A stretch of DNA of 64,000 nt from Epiperipatus broadwayi. Its lineage: Eukaryota; Onychophora; Udeonychophora; Euonychophora; Peripatidae. The DNA lies in contig JAQFVV010000143.1 in the NCBI GenBank assembly GCA_028023455.1, positions 1,588,001-1,652,000 on the forward strand, read 5' to 3'. The notes beneath the pieces were generated by a model. That model had not been told where the DNA came from. It was given only the letters and a program-made list of their open reading frames with translations, and made no database searches. Both the position numbers and the translations under genes were made by a program. Shown here piece after piece: positions 1 to 11,234 of this stretch; positions within the stretch are counted from its first letter, which is position 1, and every line of letters starts with the position of its first letter.

Positions 1-1210
1 TAATTTTTTTTATTAATGAACAGCTGTATATGAAAGCTAAGATCATGTGATATTTTGTAAGTTGACGAAATATTTATTATTTTATGAATTTTTTATATAC
101 CATTTATTTCCATTTTATCAAATTACTAATTAATTTCTATTAATATTTTAAAAAGTAATGTTTGATTATATATATAAAGATAAAATACTATATAATAATT
201 AGTTCAAAGAAATTAGAATGTATTGCCATTATAAAATATTTAAATATCTGGTGAAAATGATAGATTACCATATGACATTTCACCCACTCACTGATAAAGA
301 TCTTTAATCTGAATAATTTTATCAGCAGAATCATCAAATGCCTCATTAGCATTGTAAACACACAAAAATCAATGCAACTTTAATATATATATGCACTCAC
401 ACATACATATTTAAATAGAAAGGTTAATCCTTAAATTAGTTTCATTATCCATATTTTAATATAAGAACTGTAAATTAATATAAACACTGATATTAGAAAA
501 CAAATTGCCTGTAATATTGATGATTTTTTTCTTTTTTAGAAATGTAATATCGTACATATGCACACATATCTGATAGGCTCTATACCAAAGAGCATGTTAC
601 TAAGCAACATAATCATTATTAAGTGATAATTTTTGACTGTCGCTGATAGAGATTTTTTTTTTTAAAAAAAAAACAGAACATCAGTACAAAGAAATTGAAT
701 GCTGCTATATCTTGGTTCATATTATTTTAAGTTACAAATAAATTTAATAATGTCAGTTAAAATCTGTAGCTAATAACGAACGTTTATGTGCTGTACTCAC
801 TCGGATTCAAATCTGGGAAAAACAATTTATAGAAATTCAGATTGTTTTCAGGGTAATGGCTCATAGCCAACGCAGCTGTTATAAGTTATTAAATGGATAT
901 CTGGCTATTTTAGCCAGAGAATGGAAACAAGGAAGAAAAATCATAATTAGCTGACCACCTCCCCCCTTCCCGCCTTTTTGTGAAAAGTTGATAGAGAAGC
1001 TTTTGCCGCGCAGCTGGCCATTTTAAGTAGCTTTGTTTTTTTTTACCTAAAGCTAATTATAAGTAAAACTAAGTGTTTATTTGTTTTTTAATCACATTTA
1101 AAAGTTGTTGAGTTATTATTAATACATTTAAAAACTTCTGCAACTAATAAAACTATAAAGAGTACGTAAATAAGTCAATTATTTTATATAGCGCGATGTT
1201 TTTTATAAAC
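1..1210. other. AT-rich non-coding stretch
   Basis: No gene, RNA or long repeat is visible here. The DNA is AT-rich with short A and T runs, including a T-run/A-run hairpin near 651-672. A slightly GC-richer patch at 940-1020 has C-runs but no open frame of useful length. Confidence 0.5.
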
Positions 1211-1282
1211 AATAATATTTAAACAGCATTAAACTGTTGCACATGCGCCTGCGCAACAGGTTAATGCTGTTTAAATATTATT
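1211..1282. repeat. Short palindromic element, 30-bp arms
   Basis: Arms 1211-1240 and 1253-1282 are inverted copies differing at one base, separated by a GC-rich 12-base loop. The arms start with AATAATATTTAAACAGC. The shape fits a small palindromic MITE remnant or a transcribed hairpin. No target duplication could be assigned because both flanks are AT-rich. Confidence 0.75.
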
Positions 1283-1349
1283 ATAAAGAGTATGGAAAAT
1301 ATTCATAAATGGAAATGTAATAACTGTTTAATTTCATTCTAAACACACT

Positions 1350-1367
1350 AACACACACACACACACA
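1350..1367. repeat. (AC)n microsatellite
   Basis: A short AC run lies directly against the downstream (minus-strand 3') end of the RTE fragment that starts at about 1366. It may have grown from the LINE tail or break point. Confidence 0.8.
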
Positions 1368-1795
1368 CCTACCCACACTTCCTTATTTCATCAATCCATC
1401 TCACGTGTGGTCTTTTTCATAGTCTTTTACAATTTCTTGGAATCCAGTTTAAGATTTCAACTGCCCATCTATTATCATTTCTTCTAGCAATATGTCCAGT
1501 TCAACTCCACTTTAGTTTCTTAATTCTTCTAATGATATCAGTAACATCTCCTGTTCTCTCACCTATGTATTTCATTTTTGATCTCTTTTTGCTACTTCTA
1601 GCATTCATTTCTCCATACTTTCTTAAGTGGTCTAAAGTCTCTATATATTCTTCTGTTAAGTGAGCAAATCTCAGATCCATATATAAAAACTGGTAAAACA
1701 CATTTATTAAAAACCTTTCTTTTCAAACACTTAGGCATATTTCATTTTAATAGTAAGCTATTTTTACCAAAACTTGCTTACTTTATCATATATAT
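1366..1795 (-). mobile_element. RTE LINE fragment, C-terminal part of the ORF
   Basis: The minus strand matches, base by base with many substitutions, the C-terminal third of the RTE reverse transcriptase at 38203-38640. Shared protein pieces include the region after the thumb (TYGSETW-like) and the LKW and GHI segments. Stops and small indels break the frame: only about 66 codons remain open at 1501-1701. The last 100 bases of the LINE are missing and an AC microsatellite takes their place. This is a dead, old copy, clearly more diverged than the copy at 38-40 kb. Confidence 0.85.
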
Positions 1796-1799
1796 TCAC

Positions 1800-2040
1800 A
1801 GTATTATTTTCCGGGAACTTCTGTGTAGTAAAAATATAATAGCTAAATAGCTGACATTTCAGTACAATAACAAGTACTATGAATTCATCATTTATTCGTG
1901 AGAATATTGAATTAATATATATATATATATTATAATATTCTCATGGATAAATGATAAATTCATAGTATTATTTCCAGGAGCTTCTGTGTAGTAAAAATAT
2001 ATAGCTAAATAGCTGACATTTCAGTACAATAACAAGTACT
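1800..2040. repeat. 79-bp direct repeat flanking a 33-bp-arm hairpin
   Basis: Copies at 1800-1878 and 1964-2040 share the stretch from AGTATTATTT to ACAAGTACT with few differences. Between them lies a hairpin with arms 1876-1908 and 1934-1966 and a TA-rich loop. The layout suggests a hairpin element bounded by a long flanking duplication, or a local duplication formed during repair of a hairpin break. Confidence 0.75.
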
Positions 2041-3789
2041 TTGTTCAGAGCTTCTTATTTCTCAATTCATAAGAATGTTTGTGGTAAGATTTAAAAAAGA
2101 AATTTTGGTGATAAAATATTTTGAATCTGAGGCCATTAATCTTATGATAACTTCCTTTGATATCAAAGAAAGTTTGTTTTTGAAGTGAATGATGGGAAGG
2201 CTATTTGTTTTGAATATATATATGGCATGTTTAGTTGAAGTTCACTTGAAAAGGTATATTTATTAATAAATGAAACCATGGTTGTGGAGGGAATTTTAAT
2301 AAAATTTTATTTTTTGCTAGTATTCTAATGTTATATGGATTTCTATTTTATTATATATATATATCATTTTAAAAATTGAAATAAATTTTAAATCTAAAAA
2401 TAAATCTTTAATCTATGTTCTCTTTGTGATAATTCCTCTCTTTATTCATAATATGTATTTGAAAATTGTGAATGTAAAAATCTATGAATAATTACAAACA
2501 ATCAATCTAAATATATTACTCAAAGTTAATTTAAAAATAAAATTTGATACAGTAATTTTCAACTATTAACCAATATTATATATATTTCAGTATATGGAAA
2601 TAATTTTCCTTTTTTATATGTAAAGAAAATAATTTTTGATGCACTGAAAAATTCTTTAATTTTGCCTATACTGTAGGAGTTGCTTGTAAACAAAAAAATA
2701 TAGAAGGACAATCTACGACAACACAATAAATTACAAAATTTAATTGTAAGTTGTAGAATCCTGAAAAATTTCCCATCAGCATTATAATCATGATATAAGG
2801 TTTCAGCAGCCAAAATTTATTTACATAACAAACAATAAAAATTTTGAATGAAAATTTAATCTTTTATTGAGTTTACACTGAAAATTACTTAATAGTTAAA
2901 ATTTAGTTGAACCTATTGTGCCTAGATTTTAGAAGCAATTGAAAGATAAATTTTTGTTCAGAAGAAAATCCACTTCTATGTTTGCACAACCTTTTTCAGT
3001 AGTGTCAAGAAAAAAATATGTTTTTATTTATTGTTTTCATTTTTTGTAAAATTATTATACATTTATTTCTTAATAAATATGTGATGTTTAAGTATAGTTT
3101 TTGTTTGAATGTATATTATTTTTAAGAAAAAATAAATCTGTTTTATGCATATGATACTAAACAGAAAATGTTATTTGTTAATAACCATTATTATTTTTAA
3201 TTGGAAAATTGATTTCTAATTTTTGTAAGATTAATTTCACTATTTGCACATATGTTCTTAATAAAATTTAATTAAAATAATTTATTTTAATTATATTTTT
3301 AAAATTGCAATCTGCTATGAATGTTTTTGTGTTTTCAAAGTTGATATTTTACTTTAAAGCTCAATTTCATTATTTACACATAAGTTTTTAATGACATTTA
3401 TTCCAAATATAAAAATGTTATGAAGAATAAGTTTTTTTTCATTAAAAATACAACTAAAAAAAAAAATCAAAAATAAAAATGGTCCATGAATGTATTCCAA
3501 AGCAACACACATTATTTCTGTAAATTATTGTAAAATAAATCAGTTTTTTTAAACATGATATTAGTTCTTCATTAATATCACAGTTTTTGTGCATTTGAGA
3601 ATTCAATATTATATACAAAGAATGTCATTATAATTTTTCAAACATTGAATTTATTGCAGTTTTTACAATTCATAGCTTTACATATACATATATATTGTAA
3701 TGGATTATGTACTATAACAGTAGTTAAACTAAGCTATGATACAATGGAAACCAAAGTATAAAAGAAACCATATTTATTGGCCCTTTCTA
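2041..3789. other. AT-rich non-coding stretch
   Basis: Only AT-rich sequence with long T and A runs was seen. The 84-codon open frame at 2559-2813 (minus) has no recognisable domain, and frames of that size are expected by chance here. Confidence 0.5.
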
Positions 3790-5360
3790 CAAGTTCTCTC
3801 TGATCTATTACATTATTGTTAGCTCTGTATTTCTATTATCTTCTTTATTATTTGTCTTAAATATTACTACTCCATTTTTCCAATCAACTGTATATTTTTA
3901 TCATTTAGACATTTGTTATATACTTAGTCCTCAATTTTGTTATTTCTTCACCTACTTCTTTCAAAATATCAATAAAAATGCCATAATTTCCTGGAACTTT
4001 TCCCTTCTTTTTAGATTTAATTGCATACTTTCAGTCTCATTTAAAATATTTAGCAATTTAAAAAATGTAGTAATTGTAGAGGATTGTTTTTTTTTATTAT
4101 TATTACTATATAATTCTTTTATAGATCTTTTCCAAATATCTCATGATGCCACCTCTCTTTTAAGTAATAGATCCATCTTTTTTTCTTACTATTGAAACAA
4201 CTTTCTTTTCAATATCAAGATGTCATTTTATACTTTTGAGACTTTTATTTTCTTCTATAGCTTTTCTTGTCAAATCACAGTTATATTTTCTTATAACATT
4301 ATTAACTCTTTTTCATATCATTTTACAAGCTCTAAATATTCGATCCTTCTTAATGAAACATTTTAAAAATTTCTTATATTTCTTCCTTTATTTATACATT
4401 ATTTTATCTCTCAGTAGAAAATTTTCTGGTAACTGTTACGTTTTTGTACCAGCTATTTTCTTTTCTTTTTTTTTTTTTTTTTGCAGCTTTTAATAGAGTA
4501 TCAGTTGTCTTCATATTGATTTTAGTCAAATTGGAATTTCCTTCAAAGTCTGATTAATATTTTTAAATGATTTGACATTCTAATTTACATTCATCTGAAT
4601 GTTTTTAAAGACTATCTTTTGTTAATTTTTTTTTTTTGTCTTTCTAACATTTTATTAATGTATATTTTATATTTCACTAATCAATGATCATTTCCTGTGG
4701 TAATTCTAGCAAGAAAATTACAATCTTGAAATATATATTTTCTGTTAATCAAAATATAATCCAATTTTATCATACCTTATTTGGATATTTATATATCCAT
4801 TTCTATTTGGCTTTTTTTATTTTCAGATAAATAATTCATAACATATAATTTGTTTATATAAAATTTACAAACCTATATTCTCTCTCACTACAAATCTATA
4901 TCCTCTCTCACTTCTATTTATTCACACCACTTTCATCTTTCAATCATTTATCAATTCTAGCACTAAAGCATAACATTTTAAAAATGTTATTTAGTCTGAT
5001 CAAAAACATTTTATATATCCATGTAAAAATCTCTACTTCTTCATCATAATGAGAACTTTGTTGGGTGTAAACCTGAATAATCTGTATTTGATATTCTTTA
5101 TTAATTTGAATAACTAATATTGGCACTCTGATTGATATATTACCAATCTCTACAATTTTATTCTTCCACATTTTATTTTAATGAATTCCATTCTATTTTT
5201 GCTTCCAACATTTATGCCTTTGTATAAAAGTATATATCTGCTCTTTAATTCAATTGCCTTATTACTTTTTCTTCTAATTTCACAAAATCCAAAAAAATAT
5301 CTCATTTAATATTAGATAGTTCTTCCAATTCAAGCAATCTTCCTTCACTTAAAAGTAAAC
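3790..5360 (-). mobile_element. RTE LINE relic: endonuclease and start of RT
   Basis: Read on the minus strand, this is the 5' half of an RTE-type LINE, complementary in extent to the piece at 38-40 kb. From 5360 down come an APE-type endonuclease start (CEIRRK-like), then the segment at 4944-5171 containing IQIIQVYTQQSSHYDEEVE, the usual RTE endonuclease strand before the GDFNA motif. Between about 4290 and 3840 the sequence aligns with the RT N-terminus at 39380-39829. Many stops and frameshifts are present, so it is inactive. It ends inside the RT domain near 3790. It shows that the local RTE family once had both EN and RT. Confidence 0.8.
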
Positions 5361-7751
5361 TGCAATGATATTTAAATAAAAATTTACCAACAAATGATAA
5401 TTTGGATCTCCAACTATAGGAATCTTACTAGCTTCGGCTATCAATCATTATCTCAACTGGTGACTTTATAATTTCCTGGGAATAAGGGTCATAGTTAAAT
5501 TATGTCTGTCTTAATTATAAAAAAATATATACTCAACTTCTCTTCAAGAAAATTTAACTAACATTTCAGCTAAGAACTATCAGGCAACTGGAAAGGAAGA
5601 CTATAGTGTATCTTGATATTAAATTCAGAGATACAAACCTAGTAAACTCACTATACTTACTGATGAATTTTATTGGATAACTTGTCCATGTTTGCTTAAC
5701 ATGTAAATAATCATGTAACAAAGCAGCTGCAAGAACAAGAATTTATATTATGAACGTTAGGAATCTCCATTGCTTGATTCCTTTAAGGCTTCAAGATTGA
5801 ATCAAAGGATCTACTATTTTCTACCATCATAAATGCATGTATATATATACACATGTGTGTATGCAATATATATCTGCATAAGACAAATGGAAATATTTGG
5901 ATAATCAACTACTATGACAAAATAATTATGACCAAGTAATAAACTTTGATTAATTTTGGTAGTATTTTCTATCACTTATTTATATGTAGTATCTTTGTTT
6001 TTAAAACTATATCATAAACTCTAATGAGCCTTTAATCAATGTATTGTATAATATAATATTTTTAATGGATATTTTAGATGGAAATATTTGATGTTTGGAG
6101 TTATCCATTTATAATTACTTAATTAGAAAGCATTGTATCTAGAATGTAACTAACAAAAGCCAACTGCCCCAGGCCAAGATTAAAGTAAAACTGTTAGGTT
6201 GATTGCATACAGAAGGAGGATATATATATATTTGATAACTCAGAATGTGTGACTATCAGAATCTTGTTAGATTCTAATATTTTGTATAATATTCAGTTTG
6301 TACAAACCAAGAAAAGATATGTTGCTTGAAGACCACTAAAATAGATTATTTTTGAAAAGCAATAAAATATTCACTTCTTATCAATATAATAATAAAAGTT
6401 ATTGACAACTTATGTTTTCAAGAATATGGTCTTTTTTGCAAGTAATAGTATGTTAAATTTATTTCATTTTATATTTACTTGTATTTTTCTCATGAAACAA
6501 TGCTGAAATTTGCTTTAATCTTGTTTTTAAAACTCCTATGTTTCCATAAATATGGGATAGTAATGCAAATGTAAATTTGAATAATCTGCTTCTTTTATTT
6601 ATTTCCAAATAATAATTCACTAACAAATGTAAAATTAATATACAGGAATAATATAACCTGACCGTATAACATAACAGCAGTTAATAAATCATAAATACAT
6701 TTAAAAAGTTGTGAATCAAAATTAATAAAAAACTTTTATTTAATTTTTTTTGTCTTAAAACCATAACTACTATTTAAAAATTTTCACAGTTTAATGAAAA
6801 AGTTATACATCTTCATTTTAAAGAATTTTCACTGATTTAAAAAATACATATAATTTTTACCAAACATGTGCCCTATTCTAGAAGATAATGATCATATCAT
6901 ATATTAATTATTGCATTGATATACTGTTCTTTGAGTGGTTTAAGCATAGAATTTTTTTCAAAAATCATAAGCAGATTTAGAATTTTCTTTTCAGGATTGT
7001 AGTCATCCCATATTAGATTGTAAATGAATATTTAGTTATTACTGGATAGAACTAGAGTTGCAAAATGAATCTGAGTGTGCCAGATTGATGTTAAATAAAT
7101 AATGCAAATGTTAATATGATGATATCTTCTTCATCATTGGCAAAGGAGATTTCATACTTGTGTAGATATTGAGCTTCAAATATATATTTATTTATAACAA
7201 ATTCATATCTATTATATTTAGAATGAGATATTAATATCAATGATCTCCATGGATATTGAATAAACTGGAGTATAGGAATCATTATATTTATCAGCTTATT
7301 TACATATGTGCAAATTTTCTTTAAGTCATTGAACAATAAAAGATTACTGATTATTTTATTATTGGTAATTTTTTCACCAGAAAAAAAAGTGTTTTTTATA
7401 AAGATCGTTTTAATGTAAGTAAATAAGAAAATTATAATTATAAAAAGCAATGTCAAAAATGAAAATATACTGAGAATATTTTATTAATGAGTTCTTTTAT
7501 TATCTTTAAGAACATAAAAAATATGCATCTGTATATAGTTTAAATAGATAATATTCTGACAACTATATGTGTAAAAAATGAATATTAAAATTTCTCTTCA
7601 AAGATATATGTTTATGTGGGTTTGTTTAGTTATTATATAGTTAAAAAGACCATAGTCAACTCCTGTTTATTTTATTCTTTGCAAATTTCATATATATATA
7701 TATAGAGAGAGAGAGAGAAAGAGAAAGAGACAGAGAAAAAAGAAATGAAAT
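5361..7751. other. AT-rich non-coding stretch
   Basis: No gene is recognised. The stretch contains TA-rich runs (for example 5838-5870) and GA-rich simple sequence at 7704-7745. The one long open frame, at 7091-7456, is listed separately. Confidence 0.45.
7091..7456 (-). CDS. Unrecognised 121-codon open frame
   Basis: This frame is longer than most chance frames in this AT-rich context. The N-terminus is hydrophobic (residues 1-22, isoleucine and phenylalanine rich). The remainder is mixed, with an acidic patch FANDEEDIII near the C-terminus. No family is recognised. No convincing splice sites or promoter were seen, and no repeat copy occurs elsewhere in the window. It could be a chance frame or a decayed exon. 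Confidence 0.15.
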   Translation of the reverse strand: MTLLFIIIIFLFTYIKTIFIKNTFFSGEKITNNKIISNLLLFNDLKKICTYVNKLINIMIPILQFIQYPWRSLILISHSKYNRYEFVINKYIFEAQYLHKYEISFANDEEDIIILTFALFI

Positions 7752-8108
7752 AATATCCATGTAAATAGAAATAACCTTTAATCTTTAGTGTTACTAAGAA
7801 ATTATCAATTATTATTAAATAATAATTTTTGAGGCCAAATCAGTTTTTTCATTAAGTGTATAATAGCTCTTTTGTTTAAGTTTTTTGTTGAAGTAAAAGA
7901 GATCCTCTTTTACTTCAAATCCAAGTTATTATATGGATTTGAAACCAGAAAGCTATTTTTTATAGGTGTGAGAACAAAAACTCAAACAAAAGAGCTACTA
8001 TAGATTTAATAAAAAAAACTGCTTGGCCTCAGGGATTGCCATTTAATAGTAATTGATAATTTCTTTGTAATATCAAAGATTAAAGATTATCTCTATTTAC
8101 ATGGATAT
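7752..8108. repeat. Foldback element, about 357 bp
   Basis: The two ends are inverted copies beginning AATATCCATGTAAATAGA and run inward for roughly 150 bp each with small differences. At the centre is an almost perfect short hairpin (about 7892-7920) containing AAAGAGGATCTCTTTTAC-like sequence. No open frame is present. The structure is that of a non-autonomous foldback or MITE. Confidence 0.8.
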
Positions 8109-8716
8109 TAACTCCTTATTTTTATTCTTTATTATAATAACAATCCATGAAATATTTAATTTAATATATACTGGATTACTATGAATTTAAGCTGACCTTT
8201 TATTTAAATTTTGAAGACATAAAATTAGGGTGTGGCTTAAATTTAAAGTGAATATTTTAATATATTTCTGCCAATTTCCCACTCCTAACAATTATGTTTT
8301 TGTTTACGTTCTATGCATGCACTTAGTATTATGATCATATATAGCAGTTTATTCAGAAATTTCCTATTTGTACTTTAATTTTAGTTTTTATTTAAAGTAA
8401 ATCGAGATACTGTCAATTTTCAATATCGGCGCTTCGCAAATTAAAATAGTTTTTATATAAGTAAATAAAAATATTTATTATTTTTTAATATGGATTATAA
8501 AATCATTTTTATATTTTTTTCCCAATTTTTTTAATTTTAAAATTCTTCTATGACTTAAATTCAAGGATAGCTTAAATTTGAAGTAATATGGTATATATAT
8601 ATTCATTTTTCAGTTACTTAGGAAAAATATTCAGTTACTTAAGTAATAGGTTGATCACAACCATTTGTCAGCAATTAACAAATTGATTGTCTTTTTATTT
8701 TTCTCATTTGAAAATC
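8109..8716. other. AT-rich spacer
   Basis: AT-rich DNA with no gene seen. A short near-duplicate of CAGTTACTTA occurs twice near 8610-8640. Confidence 0.45.
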
Positions 8717-8730
8717 TATCAACTCTTGGA
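8717..8730 (+). repeat. Putative 14-bp target-site duplication (left copy)
   Basis: TATCAACTCTTGGA occurs here and again at 11221-11234 in the same orientation, exactly bracketing the Penelope-like element. A 14-bp identical pair at both edges of a 2.5-kb element is best read as a target-site duplication. Confidence 0.6.
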
Positions 8731-9019
8731 AGTAATATATATATATATATATAATATTATTTGATGTCTGTATTTTTTCAAAGCAATATGTGTAATTATA
8801 TAATTAAATATTTATGAATACAGTAATTAGATAATTAAAAATTCTATCCACTTAGGAGCGCTTTCAATTATCCTAGTAATCTTTGACAATTAATACTTTG
8901 AAAGGCTAACCTTCCCACAATTTCTCAATCTTAATGTTTGCTGCCTGCCTGTTAATTAAGTCATGTTTATATTTCTATATTAGCATAGCTTCCTTTATTT
9001 TCCTTTTTTTTTCATATGT

Positions 9020-9100
9020 CATAGCATCAGCTGCGACATGAACCCACAACTGTTTGCAACCAACTACTTGCTTACAAAGCAGTTGCGATGACCTCCCAGC
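9020..9100 (-). repeat. Possible tRNA-like SINE fragment
   Basis: On the minus strand GGGTTCATGTCGC resembles a Pol III box B (consensus GGTTCGANNCC). It is preceded by TTTGTAAGCAAGTAGTTGG, which recalls the anticodon-arm region of tRNA-derived SINE heads. A box A is not clear and the copy is only about 80 bp, so this is tentative. It lies in the 3' region of the PLE. Confidence 0.25.
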
Positions 9101-9219
9101 TTTTACATTATTAAAATTGAAGTCAAAACTATAAATACATGACTTATTATATGGTCATAAAAAAGATGCTGAAATATTATTATCTACTTTACTATTTTGT
9201 TTCAATTTCTGAACCTGTT

Positions 9220-9475
9220 TTAATAACAGCAAGTGCTCTTTAGCTCTTTTTTCCAATGTACATCTCAATTCACCTATATATCCACTACCACACCTACATA
9301 CACAATTTTTATTTATAAATGAGGTTTTATCTTTAGAGTTATTTATTAATTTGTTTAATGAAGGAGATGTGTAAAATGCAATATCACATATACCTTTATA
9401 AATTTTCTTTATAAAATTTACTTGATTATTCGAAATATATAGTATTGATATCCATATTTTTTTATTAGCAGGAAA
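9220..9475 (-). pseudogene. PLE GIY-YIG-like endonuclease remnant
   Basis: The minus-strand translation contains CVCRCGSGYIGELRCTLEKR followed by AKEHL. This fits the PLE nuclease signature: paired cysteines, then GxYIGE, then a conserved arginine and a KEH segment. In PLEs this domain nicks target DNA for reverse transcription. It is separated from the RT segment by frame breaks, so no intact protein is encoded. The preceding residues (KGICDIAFYTSPSLNKL) match the usual RT-to-nuclease linker in character. Confidence 0.65.
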
Positions 9476-9621
9476 ATCAATATTATTATTAAAATTGTTA
9501 TTCTTATATTTTGTATTAAAATCTCTAATAACATTATATATATATGATTATAATTGTAGCCGACATTTAACAATTCATTTAAATATATTTCAATATTTTT
9601 GCCTTTATCCTATGAATATTT

Positions 9622-9996
9622 CTAAATAAGAAGGAACTTCAAACCTGCCATTTTGTGTGACATTGGCACTCTTGATTTATTTGGAATAAATCCATTTTTT
9701 ACTATTTGTTTAATGGTCATACAGTATTCCAGCATACATTGATTTCTAGTTATTTTAAGATCAAGAAACAGAATGCACATTACATTTTCATCTGTTTTTA
9801 TCCATTTTAGGCCCTTTAACCCATTTAATTCTTTAAACAACTCATTAATTGTATTTGGTTTGCCACATACAAAAACCTCATCAACATATCGATAATATAC
9901 AGTAATATTTTTTTGATAATATTCCTTTTTCAAAATATTTTCTTCATATATAGAAATTACAAAATTACATATTTGAGCAACAGTAGGTAAACCCAT
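9622..9996 (-). pseudogene. PLE reverse transcriptase palm fragment
   Basis: This is a 124-codon open segment. It starts with MGLPTVAQICNFVIS, equivalent to the conserved GLPMG-type motif of PLE reverse transcriptases. It continues to YYRYVDEVFV, the catalytic box, where PLEs normally have YVDD. Here the second aspartate is glutamate, which would be expected to impair catalysis. Downstream KTDENVMCILFLDLKI fits the next conserved strand. Upstream, on the same strand, a frame-broken stretch at about 10150-10190 reads like the earlier catalytic LDVSxMY motif. Inactive. Confidence 0.7.
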
Positions 9997-10412
9997 TGGT
10001 CAGCCATTGCCCATTTTATAAAAATCCTTCTTAAAAACTGCATACATATTTTTATATTTTTAATGTTTCAGTTATAAATTTATTATTTTCATGTTAACAT
10101 TTTTAAACTTAATGCATTGGAAATAATTTCAATAGATGCTAATCAATGAATTGACCATACATTTCACTTACATCTAGAGTACATATTACATCATTAACAT
10201 CAATCAATCCTAATGTTACAGTTTTTATTAACAAAATCAAAAGAAGAACGTATTGTATATTTACCAAAACCAAGAATTTCTTGTATTATTTTCTCAATTA
10301 AACAACACATTTCATAAATGAAACATCCCCCCCCAATCAACCATTAAATGTAATGGTTCATTTTCTTTATGCAGATTTAATTATAAATTTATTTAAACGC
10401 ACATTGATTACG

Positions 10413-10562
10413 TAAATAATATTCATTAAGGCTGTAGCCTAAAGAAGGGGTTCCCTCTTTTTTTCCAATGAGTAAGCTTGTGGTTTTAAGACCTGTAGAG
10501 GTCCCTACTATCGCATTTTATATGCATGTGCTTGAGGCTACAGCCTTAATGAATATTATTTA
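10413..10562. repeat. 150-bp MITE inside the PLE, 28-bp inverted ends
   Basis: Arms 10413-10440 and 10535-10562 are perfect inverted copies ending in GGCTGTAGCCT, itself a small palindrome. The insert interrupts the PLE sequence between the N-terminal and RT parts. No clear target duplication was found. Confidence 0.75.
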
Positions 10563-10638
10563 TGCAGTTTTATATTTGAAAACATCTTGGGACATATTGC
10601 AGCTGAAGGATAAATCCTATAATAAGTACTTTTATCAA

Positions 10639-11060
10639 TCACATTATTTTTTTTTTAACAATGCTATTAATAAATTGAATACATAAATTTTCTGTATTTT
10701 CTTTAACAACGTTCATAAAGTTAAAATTATTCATTTGAGTAAAAACTTTGTCTTCATAATCAGATTTTAGTAGTAAATACATTCTAAGTTCTTTATCCTC
10801 TTTTATACAAACTAAATTATTTTCAGATGTAAATTTTTTAAATTTAGATATTTGTACATGCATAATTCATTTTATAATTAAACTTTTTTTCCTTTACTTT
10901 TTTTATTAAATCTTTACAAACTTTTACATCAGATTTAATTTTGCTTAAGGAATTTTCAACTGAAGATTTCAATTCTAGATCACTGAGACCACCAACATAT
11001 TTTGCATCAAGATTCAATATATTTGTTGAAAATTGAGATTCACATTCGATAAATTAACGT
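10639..11060 (-). pseudogene. PLE N-terminal region remnant
   Basis: Two overlapping frames on the minus strand join across a frameshift near 10860. The upstream piece includes YVGGLSDLELKSSVENSL. The downstream piece (10639-10863) includes NNLVCIKEDKELRMYLLLKS, which resembles the conserved PLE segment around an 'ADKG' motif just before the RT fingers. No start codon or intact frame can be assigned. Confidence 0.5.
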
Positions 11061-11220
11061 AATTATTATCTTGAGACTGACTTTTAAAGCCCTTATAATA
11101 CAAGTTGATTTTCTAACACATTTCATACATATTTTTTATAATAGCGCTCCTAAGCAGATAAAAATTTTAATTATCTAATCACTGTATTTATAAATATTTA
11201 ATTATATAATGACATATATA

Positions 11221-11234
11221 TATCAACTCTTGGA
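11221..11234 (+). repeat. Putative 14-bp target-site duplication (right copy)
   Basis: Identical to 8717-8730. Together the pair defines the outer limits of the PLE insertion. Confidence 0.6.

Larger units (their letters stand above)
8731..11220 (-). mobile_element. Penelope-like retroelement, decayed, with GIY-YIG end
   Basis: On the minus strand, pieces of a Penelope-type polyprotein follow in the expected order: N-terminal linker (about 11060-10640), RT with a GLP motif and a YVDE catalytic box (about 10250-9622), then a C-terminal GIY-YIG-like nuclease (about 9475-9220). Near the edges lie 70-bp inverted repeats (8790-8862 and 11143-11211) carrying TTAGGAGCGCT. Outside them is the 14-bp direct repeat. 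Several stops and frameshifts, plus a MITE inserted at 10413-10562, show it is dead. Terminal inverted or partial-LTR arrangements are typical of PLEs. Length fits a nearly complete but compact copy. Confidence 0.75.

Noticed and set aside
782-815. GGATTCAAATCTGG as a Pol III box B
   Set aside because: No box A at the right distance and no tRNA fold. Similar words at 31010 and 34425 also lack partners.
4236-4493. Plus-strand 85-codon hydrophobic frame
   Set aside because: Reverse-strand shadow of the RTE relic with a poly-T run.
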